From contig CP034120.1 in NCBI GenBank assembly GCA_003856375.1, forward strand, positions 4,273,501-4,337,500: 64,000 bases of DNA, given 5' to 3'. The notes beneath the pieces are model-generated. The model had not been told where the DNA came from, did no database searches, and was given only the letters and a program-made list of their open reading frames with translations. Source of the DNA: Glaciecola amylolytica. Its GTDB lineage: Bacteria > Bacteroidota > Bacteroidia > Flavobacteriales_D > Crocinitomicaceae. The translations under genes were made by a program, and so were the position numbers. Position 1 is the stretch's first letter. Every line of letters starts with the position of its first letter. This document shows positions 9,976 to 18,359 of the stretch, one piece after another.

Positions 9976-11304
9976 ATGACATTTCACGATTTAAATATTA
10001 AAAAGCCAATCCTAAATGCGTTGGATGAGCTTGAATATACTGTTCCAACAACGATCCAGTCGGCAGGGTTTTCTGTGATGATGTCCGGAAAGGATGTGAT
10101 AGGACTTGCACAAACCGGAACAGGAAAAACATTGGCCTATTTACTGCCTTGCCTTTCTATGTGGAAGTTCTCCAAAGAACCGCATCCGCAGATTCTGATC
10201 ATCGTTCCGACACGTGAATTGGTGGTTCAGGTAGTACGTGAAGTAGAAAAGCTAACACCTTACATGAATGTGGTTGTTGGCGGAGTTTATGGTGGAGCAA
10301 ATATCAGTACTCAATCTGCAATGGTTTTGCAGGGATTGGATATTTTGGTTGGAACACCGGGTCGTATTTTCGATCTGGCTGCTAACGGATCTTTGCAATT
10401 TAAGCATATCAAGAAAGTAGTGATCGATGAGGTGGATGAAACCCTGAATCTGGGATTCAGACCGCAGTTGATGCGCATTTTTGAACTGCTTCCTCTTAAA
10501 AGACAGAATTTGCTTTTTTCTGCAACTCTTTCCGAAGAAGTAGCAACATTTATTGAAGCATACTTTGAAAATCCGATTAAGGTGGAAGCTGCAAGAGCGG
10601 GAACACCACTTGAAAAGATCAAACAGGAAGCTATTTCTGTTCCGAATTTTACTTCCAAGGTGAATTTATTGAACCATTTGCTGGAAGAAAACAAGGATAT
10701 GACGAAAGTGCTTGTCTTCGTTTCTTCCCGTGTTCTGGCAGAAAAATTATTCGATGAACTGGAGCCGGTCTTCAACGTTGAATTGGGAATCATTCACTCC
10801 CAAAAAGCGCAAAACTTCCGTTTCAATGCTGTAAATCATTTTCAAAACGGGATCTACAGAGTGTTGATCGCTACGGATTTGATCGCCCGCGGGATTGATG
10901 TTACGGACGTAACGCATGTAATCAACTTTGATATTCCGGATAACACGGAAAATTACATTCACCGTATTGGTAGAACCGGCCGACAGGATAAAGACGGACA
11001 TGCAATTACTTTCTTAGCTGAAAAGGATAAGGAATTCTTCGGGAAGATTGAAGAATTCATGAACAAGCAAGTGGATATTCAGGATTTCCCGGAAGAAGCA
11101 GAACTTTCAGAATTGGTTTTGGAATTCGAGAAACCACAGGTGGCAATGAAAAACACCTTGGTTAAAACACCGAAAGATCAAACCGGACCTGCATTTCACG
11201 AAAAGAAGGATAAGAACAAAAAAGTGAATGTTCGCTACAATCATAAGAAAGCCATGCAGGACAAGTATGGAAAACCGAAAAAACGAGGAAGTAAGAAAAA
11301 GTAG
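9976..11304 (+). CDS. DEAD-box family ATP-dependent RNA helicase
   Basis: A cytoplasmic RNA helicase with the full motif set: Q motif region (TVPTTIQ), motif I AQTGTGKT, Ia PTRELV, motif II VIDEVDE (DEVD instead of DEAD), motif III SAT, and motif VI HRIGRTGR. It ends in a basic tail (KKRGSKKK) likely to bind RNA. The frame is open further upstream to an ATG at 9877. I prefer ATG 9976 because MTFHDLNIKKPILNALDELE is the usual beginning of this family, and a promoter-like TACCTTTG (9954-9961) lies just before it. The 33-residue extension from 9877 looks non-conserved. Expected role: ribosome assembly or RNA turnover; the exact paralogue (RhlE/CsdA type) is unresolved. Confidence 0.9.
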   Translation: MTFHDLNIKKPILNALDELEYTVPTTIQSAGFSVMMSGKDVIGLAQTGTGKTLAYLLPCLSMWKFSKEPHPQILIIVPTRELVVQVVREVEKLTPYMNVVVGGVYGGANISTQSAMVLQGLDILVGTPGRIFDLAANGSLQFKHIKKVVIDEVDETLNLGFRPQLMRIFELLPLKRQNLLFSATLSEEVATFIEAYFENPIKVEAARAGTPLEKIKQEAISVPNFTSKVNLLNHLLEENKDMTKVLVFVSSRVLAEKLFDELEPVFNVELGIIHSQKAQNFRFNAVNHFQNGIYRVLIATDLIARGIDVTDVTHVINFDIPDNTENYIHRIGRTGRQDKDGHAITFLAEKDKEFFGKIEEFMNKQVDIQDFPEEAELSELVLEFEKPQVAMKNTLVKTPKDQTGPAFHEKKDKNKKVNVRYNHKKAMQDKYGKPKKRGSKKK

Positions 11305-11308
11305 CTTT

Positions 11309-11397
11309 AATGGAGGATTGAGAATTGAAAAGTTAACAAAAGAATGAATTCAAGCAATAACCTTTTCAATTGTACATTTTCCATTCTCAATTTAATT
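11309..11397. repeat. Intergenic repeat family 2, inverted pair
   Basis: Left half (11309-11337) contains TGGAGGATTGAGAATTGAAA and AGTTAAC. The right half (11361-11397) is roughly its inverse (CCTTTTCAATTGTACATTTT, CCATTCTCAATT). The same words in the same inverted arrangement recur at 22027-22126. It begins five bases after the helicase stop codon. Confidence 0.55.
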
Positions 11398-11470
11398 GAT
11401 TGCGTATCTTCATAAAAAACGTTAAGTGAATGGTTGATTTTAACATTTCACCTACATTCGTTATTCGCAT

Positions 11471-13087
11471 ATGATTAAGATTCGGATCAATCTCGTAATT
11501 ACTGCAGTATGGATTGCCATGCTGGCCCTTTTGTTGATTCAAATCTTTCAGACTTTACAGCTTTACGACCGGAAATCAGACGATTTCAAAAGCAAGGTGA
11601 ATACCGCTATGGAACGCATCGCCATTCGTTATGAAAAGGTGGAAGACGTGAGAAGGTATTCTTCCTTAATGAGCAAAGATGTTTCGGGTCAATACAAAGA
11701 CGTTCTGAAAGAAGAATTCCAGAACTTGTTTGAGGTCAAAGAATCGATCTCCATTCGGGATACGGTGCTGACGGTGAACGGAAGACTGGAAAATTACCTG
11801 ATCGTCACCGGAAACAGCTACGATTCGATTTCCGGATTGTATTCCAAGCAGGAAGTACTTGCAAGAGATGTCCGCCAGATTCATGAGTTGTTTGACGGTT
11901 CCAATCCGAGTTTGTTTCACAAAGATTCCGTCAGAGCGGCATATCACCTCGATCAGCGTGTGATGCACAAGATTGTCAAGAAGGCCAAATACATCAATGA
12001 ATTGATGGTCGAAACGTTCCGCGACAATATGTATCTCGATCCTGAGAAACGAATCAATTTGAAGATTCTGGATTCGATTATCCGAAAAGAACTGGTAGCG
12101 GATAAATTGCCGGACGAGTTCGATTTCGTGGTCGTAGAAGAAAATAACGAACCGGTGAAGTTTAAAATCGGGTTAAGCAATTACGATGTCAAACTGGATA
12201 CGGTCAAGGCACAATCAACAATGCTTTTCCCGAATAAAATTCTGGAAGATAAATTGACCTTGCATGTGAATTTTCCGCACAGTCGCTTTTTCGTATTGAA
12301 ATCAATGGGGAGCTTGCTGGTTGTGAGTTTGATTCTGGCAGTATTGATTATTATCACTATTTCGTACATGTTTCGTACCATTTTAACTCAAAAGAAGTTA
12401 TTCGAACTGAAAAATGACTTTATTTCGAATATGACGCATGAGTTTAAAACACCTATTTCAACCATTTCATTGGCTTGCGAGGCAATGCATGATCCGGCGA
12501 TGATGGGTGGTCAAACAGAAAATGCGGCTCCTTTTGTGAAGATGATTCAGGAGGAAAATAAACGACTGGGAATTTTAGTTGAATCGATCCTGCAAAGTGC
12601 GGTGATCGACCGTGGAGAACTGAAAGTGAAAATGGAAAAGGTTCCTGTGATTGAAGTCATACAGTCTGTGGCAAAAACAGCGTCCTTCCGGATTGCGGGT
12701 TCTGACGGGGAATTGATTCTCCAACTTCCTAAGGAAGAGGTCTATATCGAAGGAGATCGGATGCACTTTACCAACATGGTGAATAACCTGGTAGACAATG
12801 CAATTAAATACAGCAAAGACAAAATTCACGTAACGGTAAAACTGGAAGTATTCGCCGAACGATTGGAATTGTCCGTGATAGATAAAGGAATTGGTATTAA
12901 ACGTGAACATATCTCGAAAATATTTGATAAATTGTACCGTGTTCCAACCGGAAATGTTCACAATGTGAAAGGCTTCGGTTTGGGCTTGAGTTATGTGAAA
13001 GCGCTCGCAGATATGTTCGGATGGAGCCTTCATGTAACCAGTCAGGTGGGAGAAGGTTCAGAATTTCGTGTAACAATAAAAAGATAA
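11471..13087 (+). CDS. Sensor histidine kinase (two-component system)
   Basis: A 538-residue membrane-bound kinase. One TM helix lies at about 7-27 and a second at about 277-302, enclosing a roughly 250-residue periplasmic sensor with no recognisable fold. The HisKA phosphoacceptor is H323 in NMTHEFKTPISTIS. The HATPase_c domain shows the N box NNLVDNAIKY, G1 DKGIGIK and G2 GFGLGLSYVK. It autophosphorylates and passes phosphate to a response regulator, almost certainly the next gene, whose ATG is two bases after this stop. The stimulus is unknown. A TACATTCG box about 20 nt upstream is a weak match to TAnnTTTG. Confidence 0.93.
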   Translation: MIKIRINLVITAVWIAMLALLLIQIFQTLQLYDRKSDDFKSKVNTAMERIAIRYEKVEDVRRYSSLMSKDVSGQYKDVLKEEFQNLFEVKESISIRDTVLTVNGRLENYLIVTGNSYDSISGLYSKQEVLARDVRQIHELFDGSNPSLFHKDSVRAAYHLDQRVMHKIVKKAKYINELMVETFRDNMYLDPEKRINLKILDSIIRKELVADKLPDEFDFVVVEENNEPVKFKIGLSNYDVKLDTVKAQSTMLFPNKILEDKLTLHVNFPHSRFFVLKSMGSLLVVSLILAVLIIITISYMFRTILTQKKLFELKNDFISNMTHEFKTPISTISLACEAMHDPAMMGGQTENAAPFVKMIQEENKRLGILVESILQSAVIDRGELKVKMEKVPVIEVIQSVAKTASFRIAGSDGELILQLPKEEVYIEGDRMHFTNMVNNLVDNAIKYSKDKIHVTVKLEVFAERLELSVIDKGIGIKREHISKIFDKLYRVPTGNVHNVKGFGLGLSYVKALADMFGWSLHVTSQVGEGSEFRVTIKR

Positions 13088-13089
13088 TT

Positions 13090-13782
13090 ATGGCTAAGCA
13101 AAAATCAATTTTATTAGCAGAAGACGACGACAACTTGGGTCAATTATTACAGACTTTTTTAAAAGCTAAGGGTTATCAGGTTGAGCTTGCGCGCAATGGG
13201 AAACACGCATATGAAAAATACACAGACGGACATTTCGACTTCTGTATTTTTGATGTGATGATGCCGGAGATGGATGGGTTTACATTGGCGAAAGAAGTAC
13301 GCTTAATCGATCCGAAGGTTCCGATTCTTTTCCTGACGGCGAAAGCAATGAAGGAAGATAAGCTGGAAGGCTTTGAAAGTGGTGCGGATGATTACATGAC
13401 CAAACCCTTCACAATGGAGGAATTGCTGGCGCGTATCGAAGCAATTTTGAGAAGAACAGGAACTCCGGATACGGATGAAAGTGAAATTCAGCAAATCGGA
13501 ACCATCCAGTATGAACCGGTTTCAAGAATCCTTCATTTGAAAGAAGAACAAAAGAAATTGACAACCAAGGAAGGACAATTGCTTCACCTGTTGTGTAAGA
13601 ACCGCAATGAGGTTTTGGACAGACAAGCCGCTTTACGCGCTATCTGGGGTGATGACAATTACTTTAACGGTCGTTCGATGGACGTGTATATCGCAAAATT
13701 GCGTAAGCTTTTGAAAGAAGATGAGCGTATCGAGATTTTGAATATTCACGGAAAAGGATTTAAACTCATTGTTCACGAATAA
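13090..13782 (+). CDS. Response regulator, OmpR/PhoB type
   Basis: A 230-residue DNA-binding response regulator. The receiver domain (1-120) has the acidic pocket AEDDD (10-14), phosphoacceptor D55 in IFDVMMPEMDGF, and the conserved lysine in DDYMTKPF. The C-terminal winged helix (about 135-230, with LTTKEGQLLHLLCKNRNEVL, RSMDVYIAKLRKLL and IHGKGFKL) is of OmpR/PhoB type. The frame extends upstream to 13021 inside the kinase gene, but MAKQKSILLAEDD at 13090 is the natural start. It forms an operon with the kinase at 11471. Confidence 0.95.
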   Translation: MAKQKSILLAEDDDNLGQLLQTFLKAKGYQVELARNGKHAYEKYTDGHFDFCIFDVMMPEMDGFTLAKEVRLIDPKVPILFLTAKAMKEDKLEGFESGADDYMTKPFTMEELLARIEAILRRTGTPDTDESEIQQIGTIQYEPVSRILHLKEEQKKLTTKEGQLLHLLCKNRNEVLDRQAALRAIWGDDNYFNGRSMDVYIAKLRKLLKEDERIEILNIHGKGFKLIVHE

Positions 13783-13864
13783 ACCCGGATTCCGTTATTG
13801 CTGAATTCGCGATAAGAACTATATTCGCTTCCGTGATACGGAAAAGAAACCTGAAGACTCGTCA

Positions 13865-13880
13865 TCCCGATAATTATCGG
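13865..13880. repeat. Palindromic element TCCCGAT-N4-ATCGG
   Basis: The sequence TCCCGATAATTATCGG contains a perfect 14-bp palindrome (13867-13880) ending three bases before the preferred ATG of the next gene. A sister element with the same arms and a different 4-nt centre (TCCCGAT-TGAT-ATCGGGA) is inserted in the broken tRNA at 49868-49885. Confidence 0.5.
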
Positions 13881-13883
13881 AAG

Positions 13884-15476
13884 ATGGGTCTTTTTTCGTT
13901 TAAGACAAGTCTGTTCTTGCTGCTGCTTTTTGCAATGAACGGCACACATCTGTCTGCACAGGAAGTGTTTTCCATTTATTATCCAAGCGGCGATTCCAAG
14001 CTCCTGGAAGAGAATAAACAGCAAATTCAGAAATACATTTTTTCCTACAATCTCAGGAAAATAGACAGCCTTCAGGTCATCGGTTTTGCGGATTCAACAG
14101 GAAAGAAAAAGCTCAATTTTCGGCTTTCGAAGAAACGGGCAGATCGGGTGAAAGAATATCTGGAAAAAATTCTTCCTGCGAAAGCTATTGTTTCGAGTTA
14201 TGCGAAAGGGGAGGAAAATGCGTTCAGGAATCCCAATGAAAACCACCGGAGAGTTGAAATTCACTTGTTTTATGCCGGTAAAAGGCTTCTTCAGGACACT
14301 GCGGATCAATACGAATATTTCGGAAACACTAAAGTATGTTTTGTGCTTTCGGATTCGATCATGAAGAATTGCAATATCATCCGGATCAATGACGGAAGAG
14401 CCAATTATGTGATTCTGGAAATGGAACCGCATTTGTTTTCCAAAAACCAAACATATTACACCCTTACGAAGAATTCGCAATATGCGAAGATTGTGAAATG
14501 GAAATTGGAACTCAGCGGAGAAGGGTGGTGGAAACACGAACGGTATCGGGCGAAAGTCAAAGAAGCGGATTTCGAATCGTATGGGATTCTGACCAAAAAG
14601 CGGATTCGGGAAGATGCCGCAGAATGCGTTGTTTGTGATAAAGACATGAGTGCTCCGATGAAACTGAAATCGGAATTGCTTCCGGAAGTTTATGTGATGC
14701 AGCATTTACAGCTCCGGAAAAAAACGCTGGAAGGAGAATACCTGTTGATTGTTCCCAAGGACTACGTTTCCCCTTCGAGAAGCTATTATTTCGACCGGAA
14801 TTACGATTTGCCCGTTACCTGGCATACCAAATTCGGAATGCGCAACAGGCCGTACTATTTTGCATCCGTTCCGGCTGAGTATTTGAAAAAAAATGATTGG
14901 AATATTTACTCCAATCGGGCTGCCTGCATTCCTTCCGGAGATTCTGCAAAGATCAGCTATCCGTTGGATACCATGAATGCGCATACTTGTTTTCCGGAAT
15001 CACGCGGAGGATTGAATGCCTTGGAATATGGCCTGGAAGCAGGTTTTTGGAATATCGATTATCAATCGGCTTTTGTGTCGGCGTATCTTCTGTACGCTGG
15101 AACGCGATTCGAATACAGTGTCAATGTCGGAGTGGATCTGAAAGCGCGGATTCTGGGAATAGTGAAAGCGGATTATTTACTTTTTTCAATTGATCCGTTT
15201 AAGCAAAGTTATATCGGAAACGCAAACCGGTCGGCGATTCATGATTTTCATCCCACTTTGGCGGCTTACGCAGGAAGTAATCTGAATTTGATCACTGGCC
15301 GCGTTACTTCAGGATTGTTTCATGCTTTGTATTTAGGAGCAGCTTACAAGAACAATCCTTTTGCTTTCGGTTTTGACCGTTTTTATACCAATGTGGGGAT
15401 TTCCACGAATTATCTTCGCACAGGAGGATTGAATTTTTCGTTGTACCTCCAGATTGGGGTTAAATTTAAAATATGA
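13884..15476 (+). CDS. OmpA-domain protein with large C-terminal region
   Basis: About 530 residues. With ATG at 13884 it has a clean signal peptide (MGLFSFKTSLFLLLLFAMNG to LSAQ); the in-frame ATG at 13833 would add 17 basic residues. Residues about 30-115 form an OmpA-like peptidoglycan-binding domain (QVIGFADSTGKKKLNFRLSK, RADRVKEYL, NRRVEIHLF-like NHRRVEIHLF). This is unusual because the domain is normally C-terminal. About 400 residues without a fold I know follow. The last 130 residues alternate hydrophobic and polar positions and end in LYLQIGVKFKI, like an outer-membrane barrel. Probably an envelope protein linking outer membrane and peptidoglycan. Confidence 0.72.
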   Translation: MGLFSFKTSLFLLLLFAMNGTHLSAQEVFSIYYPSGDSKLLEENKQQIQKYIFSYNLRKIDSLQVIGFADSTGKKKLNFRLSKKRADRVKEYLEKILPAKAIVSSYAKGEENAFRNPNENHRRVEIHLFYAGKRLLQDTADQYEYFGNTKVCFVLSDSIMKNCNIIRINDGRANYVILEMEPHLFSKNQTYYTLTKNSQYAKIVKWKLELSGEGWWKHERYRAKVKEADFESYGILTKKRIREDAAECVVCDKDMSAPMKLKSELLPEVYVMQHLQLRKKTLEGEYLLIVPKDYVSPSRSYYFDRNYDLPVTWHTKFGMRNRPYYFASVPAEYLKKNDWNIYSNRAACIPSGDSAKISYPLDTMNAHTCFPESRGGLNALEYGLEAGFWNIDYQSAFVSAYLLYAGTRFEYSVNVGVDLKARILGIVKADYLLFSIDPFKQSYIGNANRSAIHDFHPTLAAYAGSNLNLITGRVTSGLFHALYLGAAYKNNPFAFGFDRFYTNVGISTNYLRTGGLNFSLYLQIGVKFKI

Positions 15477-15523
15477 TACGATAGTGATGAAAAATTTTTC
15501 ACCACTACTGAAATAATCAATCT

Positions 15524-15531
15524 TATCTTTG
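15524..15531 (+). promoter_or_regulatory. -7 promoter box of the aldehyde dehydrogenase gene
   Basis: TATCTTTG exactly fits TAnnTTTG and lies 20 bp upstream of the ATG at 15552. The -33 TTG is not obvious at the usual spacing. Confidence 0.55.
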
Positions 15532-15551
15532 TACGTGAAAAAAAGAAATCC

Positions 15552-16994
15552 ATGATACGCATTCAGAATTTGATCAACGGCGAATTAGTTGCACCAGTTA
15601 AAGGACAATACATCGATAATTACGAACCTGCAACAGGTAAAGTTTACGGTGAGATTCCGAATTCTACGGAAGAAGATGTGGAATTGGCAGTTGCAGCGGC
15701 AGAAAAAGCGTTTCCCGTTTGGTCGAATATGACAAATGAAGAAAGAGGTGCGATTATGATGCGCATCAGTCTCGGAATTGAAAAGCGCATGGATGAATTT
15801 GTAGCTGCAGAATCGCGTGATAATGGAAAGCCGCTTTCATTGGCTGCACACGTGGATATTCCACGAGCTGTCTCCAATTTTCATTTTTTCGCAACGGCTG
15901 TTGAGCATTTTGCTTCCGAATCGCATTACATGGAAGGAATGGGGATTAATTACACGACCCGCAAACCGATTGGAGTGGTGGGATGTATTTCTCCGTGGAA
16001 TTTGCCTTTGTACTTGTTTTCATGGAAAATAGCACCTGCATTGGCATCCGGAAACTGTGTGATTGCAAAACCTTCCGAAATTACACCTTACACAGCCTAT
16101 TTGTTGAGTGAAGTAGTGCGGGAAAGCGGCATGCCGGCCGGAGTATTGAATATTATCCACGGTTTGGGACAACATGCAGGAGACGCGATTGTCAAACATC
16201 CGAAAATCAAAGCGATCTCTTTTACCGGAGGAACAAAAACGGGAGAATACATTGCCCGAACTGCCGGCCCGATGTTTAAAAAACTTTCCCTGGAATTGGG
16301 AGGAAAGAACCCGAATATCATTTTTGCAGATTGTGATTTCGATGAAATGATCAAAACAACGGTTCGTTCTTCGTTTGCAAATCAAGGTCAGATCTGTCTT
16401 TGCGGATCTCGGATCTTTATTGAACGCAGCATTTACGACCGATTCAAAGCTGCATTTATCGAACGCGTTGAAAAACTCACTGTTTCCAATCCGACGGACC
16501 CGAATGCGAAGATGGGAGCGGTGGTTTCCAAACCTCATATGGAAAAAGTACTTTCCTATATCGAATTGGCAAAAGAAGAAGGAGGAACCGTTTTAACAGG
16601 TGGACACCGCGTAATTCTGGAAGTTCCGTATGATGAAGGATATTACATCGCGCCAACGGTTATCGAAGGACTTTCTTACGATTGCAGAACGAATCAGGAA
16701 GAGATTTTCGGACCTGTGGTAACACTAACACCATTTGACACCGAAGAAGAGGTACTTATGATGGCGAATAGCACACAATACGGCTTGAGTGCGACTATTT
16801 GGACTTCTGACCTGAAAAGAGCTCACAGAACGGCTGATAAAGTGCAGGCGGGAATCGTTTGGATCAACTCCTGGCTTGTAAGAGATTTGCGGACACCATT
16901 CGGAGGAGTAAAAGCATCCGGAGTTGGAAGAGAAGGCGGCTGGGAAGCATTGCGCTTTTTCACCGAAGCAAAGAATGTGTTTATTCCGTACTAG
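15552..16994 (+). CDS. Aldehyde dehydrogenase, 2-aminomuconate semialdehyde dehydrogenase-like
   Basis: A 480-residue NAD(P)-dependent aldehyde dehydrogenase. It shows the cofactor segment ISPWNLPLYLFSWKIAPALA, ISFTGGTKTGEYIA, the general-base glutamate in LELGGKNPN, and catalytic C282 in NQGQICLCGSR. The C-L-C pattern and the N-Y-T-T-R-K-P-I-G-V stretch resemble animal ALDH8A1 and bacterial 2-aminomuconic/2-hydroxymuconic semialdehyde dehydrogenases more than generic ALDHs. That suggests a role in tryptophan-kynurenine or aromatic meta-cleavage degradation. The substrate is inferred from resemblance only; no other kynurenine pathway gene is in the window. Confidence 0.85.
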   Translation: MIRIQNLINGELVAPVKGQYIDNYEPATGKVYGEIPNSTEEDVELAVAAAEKAFPVWSNMTNEERGAIMMRISLGIEKRMDEFVAAESRDNGKPLSLAAHVDIPRAVSNFHFFATAVEHFASESHYMEGMGINYTTRKPIGVVGCISPWNLPLYLFSWKIAPALASGNCVIAKPSEITPYTAYLLSEVVRESGMPAGVLNIIHGLGQHAGDAIVKHPKIKAISFTGGTKTGEYIARTAGPMFKKLSLELGGKNPNIIFADCDFDEMIKTTVRSSFANQGQICLCGSRIFIERSIYDRFKAAFIERVEKLTVSNPTDPNAKMGAVVSKPHMEKVLSYIELAKEEGGTVLTGGHRVILEVPYDEGYYIAPTVIEGLSYDCRTNQEEIFGPVVTLTPFDTEEEVLMMANSTQYGLSATIWTSDLKRAHRTADKVQAGIVWINSWLVRDLRTPFGGVKASGVGREGGWEALRFFTEAKNVFIPY

Positions 16995-17012
16995 TTAATC
17001 GTAATTCGCAAT

Positions 17013-18359
17013 CTATTTTTTAAACTTTCTCTTCTTGATCAGGCTTGCAACTTCGAACTCCAGTGAGCCGTAGACTTCTTTTTTCTTCAAAGAATCAATG
17101 TGGAAAAGCACGTCGGTTCCTTTGTATTTCCATAAACCGTTACAAGTAGAACCCGTCGTTACTTTCGGAGGTCTTTTGGAGGTGTAAGCGCCGATACTTT
17201 TCGGAAGAAGGTTTAAGTTCAATGGCGGCGAGAACAGGAAATGATAGTATTTTCCCTGTTTGGTGATGATTCCTTTGGCAAAGAGCGATGAAACCAGTTT
17301 GTTTCCGTTTTCATTGACAGAGAATAACAGCGAATATGCAGGAACTGCAACTCTCTTGATTTTCCGGGTTTCAACCGGATTGAATTCTTCGTCATAGCCC
17401 ATTTCTACCACTTCTTCGTCGATGAGCTGCGTGCCGCCTTCCTGAAAACACAGATCGCCTTCCCAGGCATCAAAGAAAACATCTGTAGGAAAACTAACTT
17501 TTTTCCCCAATGCCGTGATCCACTGATAAAGCGGATTTTTCTTGTCTTTTTTGAATTCTGAAACATCCAGATGGATTTCCAATGCCTTTGTTGAGATCTG
17601 ATTGCGTTCGAAAGTAATTCCGGCTTGTTTCTCTTTGATTTTCAAATTTTTTCCGGAATGAAGATAGGTTTTCAGCTTGACGTTTAGCGAGTCGCTGTCG
17701 TGTGCAAACATCGCATAATCAAACCCGAATTTTTTGAGTCGCGGTGAATTGGAATAAAGCACGATTTTTTCGTCCCGGAAAGTCTGTTTCTTCAGGAATT
17801 TCTCCCAGGATTTTTCGATATCTCCTTCATGAGCAAAAATAGCCTTTCCGATACGACGCTTGATTTTCGACCCTTTGTAAACCAGCAGGTAATCTTTTTC
17901 GTAGAAAATGTAGAGTCCCAGATCTTCAATTTTTTTGACTCTCCGGTTATATACGATCGTGTCCGAAACCTTCATGTACTGTTCCAAACGGTTAAACCCG
18001 TTCTGAATCTTCGTACTGTCGAGAACGCTTACAAAAGTTCCCCATTCATCTCTTCCGTTCGAGAAGAAATAAGCGGTGCTTTGAATATCAATTCCGATTC
18101 CTTTGGCCTGACTCAACAAGAAATCATACGTCAGGTATTCTCTGAAAGGAACTTTGTTTTTAAACATCAATGAGTTGGTCTCTTTCGCGATGTCTAAAAG
18201 ATTGTACCGGCCTACAATTTCACTTTCAGGTAAACGATCCAGAAGACTTGGAGGCGGATCCGGAGCAAACAGTCGGGGACGGATATAAAGAAACAATGCC
18301 AATGCTGCGCATAGCAATGCGATTAACACAACTTTATTTCCAACACCTTCTGTTCTCAT
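17013..18359 (-). CDS. Membrane-anchored protein of unknown function, DUF4836-like
   Basis: A 448-residue protein with one N-terminal TM segment (about 9-28, VVLIALLCAALALFLYIRP) and a soluble exported remainder. The opening of the mature part (LPESEIVGRYNLLDIAKE, YLTYDFL, GIGIDIQSTAYFF) resembles that of the gene immediately upstream (IPKDAVTVFSLNNIS, VSYDFMTEL, AGIDFNQKMNIFY), so the two look like diverged paralogues. The ATG directly follows the upstream stop codon (TAAATG), implying translational coupling. The fold recalls the Bacteroidota DUF4836 lipoprotein family, but this is a by-eye guess. No catalytic motif seen. Confidence 0.65.
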   Translation of the reverse strand: MRTEGVGNKVVLIALLCAALALFLYIRPRLFAPDPPPSLLDRLPESEIVGRYNLLDIAKETNSLMFKNKVPFREYLTYDFLLSQAKGIGIDIQSTAYFFSNGRDEWGTFVSVLDSTKIQNGFNRLEQYMKVSDTIVYNRRVKKIEDLGLYIFYEKDYLLVYKGSKIKRRIGKAIFAHEGDIEKSWEKFLKKQTFRDEKIVLYSNSPRLKKFGFDYAMFAHDSDSLNVKLKTYLHSGKNLKIKEKQAGITFERNQISTKALEIHLDVSEFKKDKKNPLYQWITALGKKVSFPTDVFFDAWEGDLCFQEGGTQLIDEEVVEMGYDEEFNPVETRKIKRVAVPAYSLLFSVNENGNKLVSSLFAKGIITKQGKYYHFLFSPPLNLNLLPKSIGAYTSKRPPKVTTGSTCNGLWKYKGTDVLFHIDSLKKKEVYGSLEFEVASLIKKRKFKK

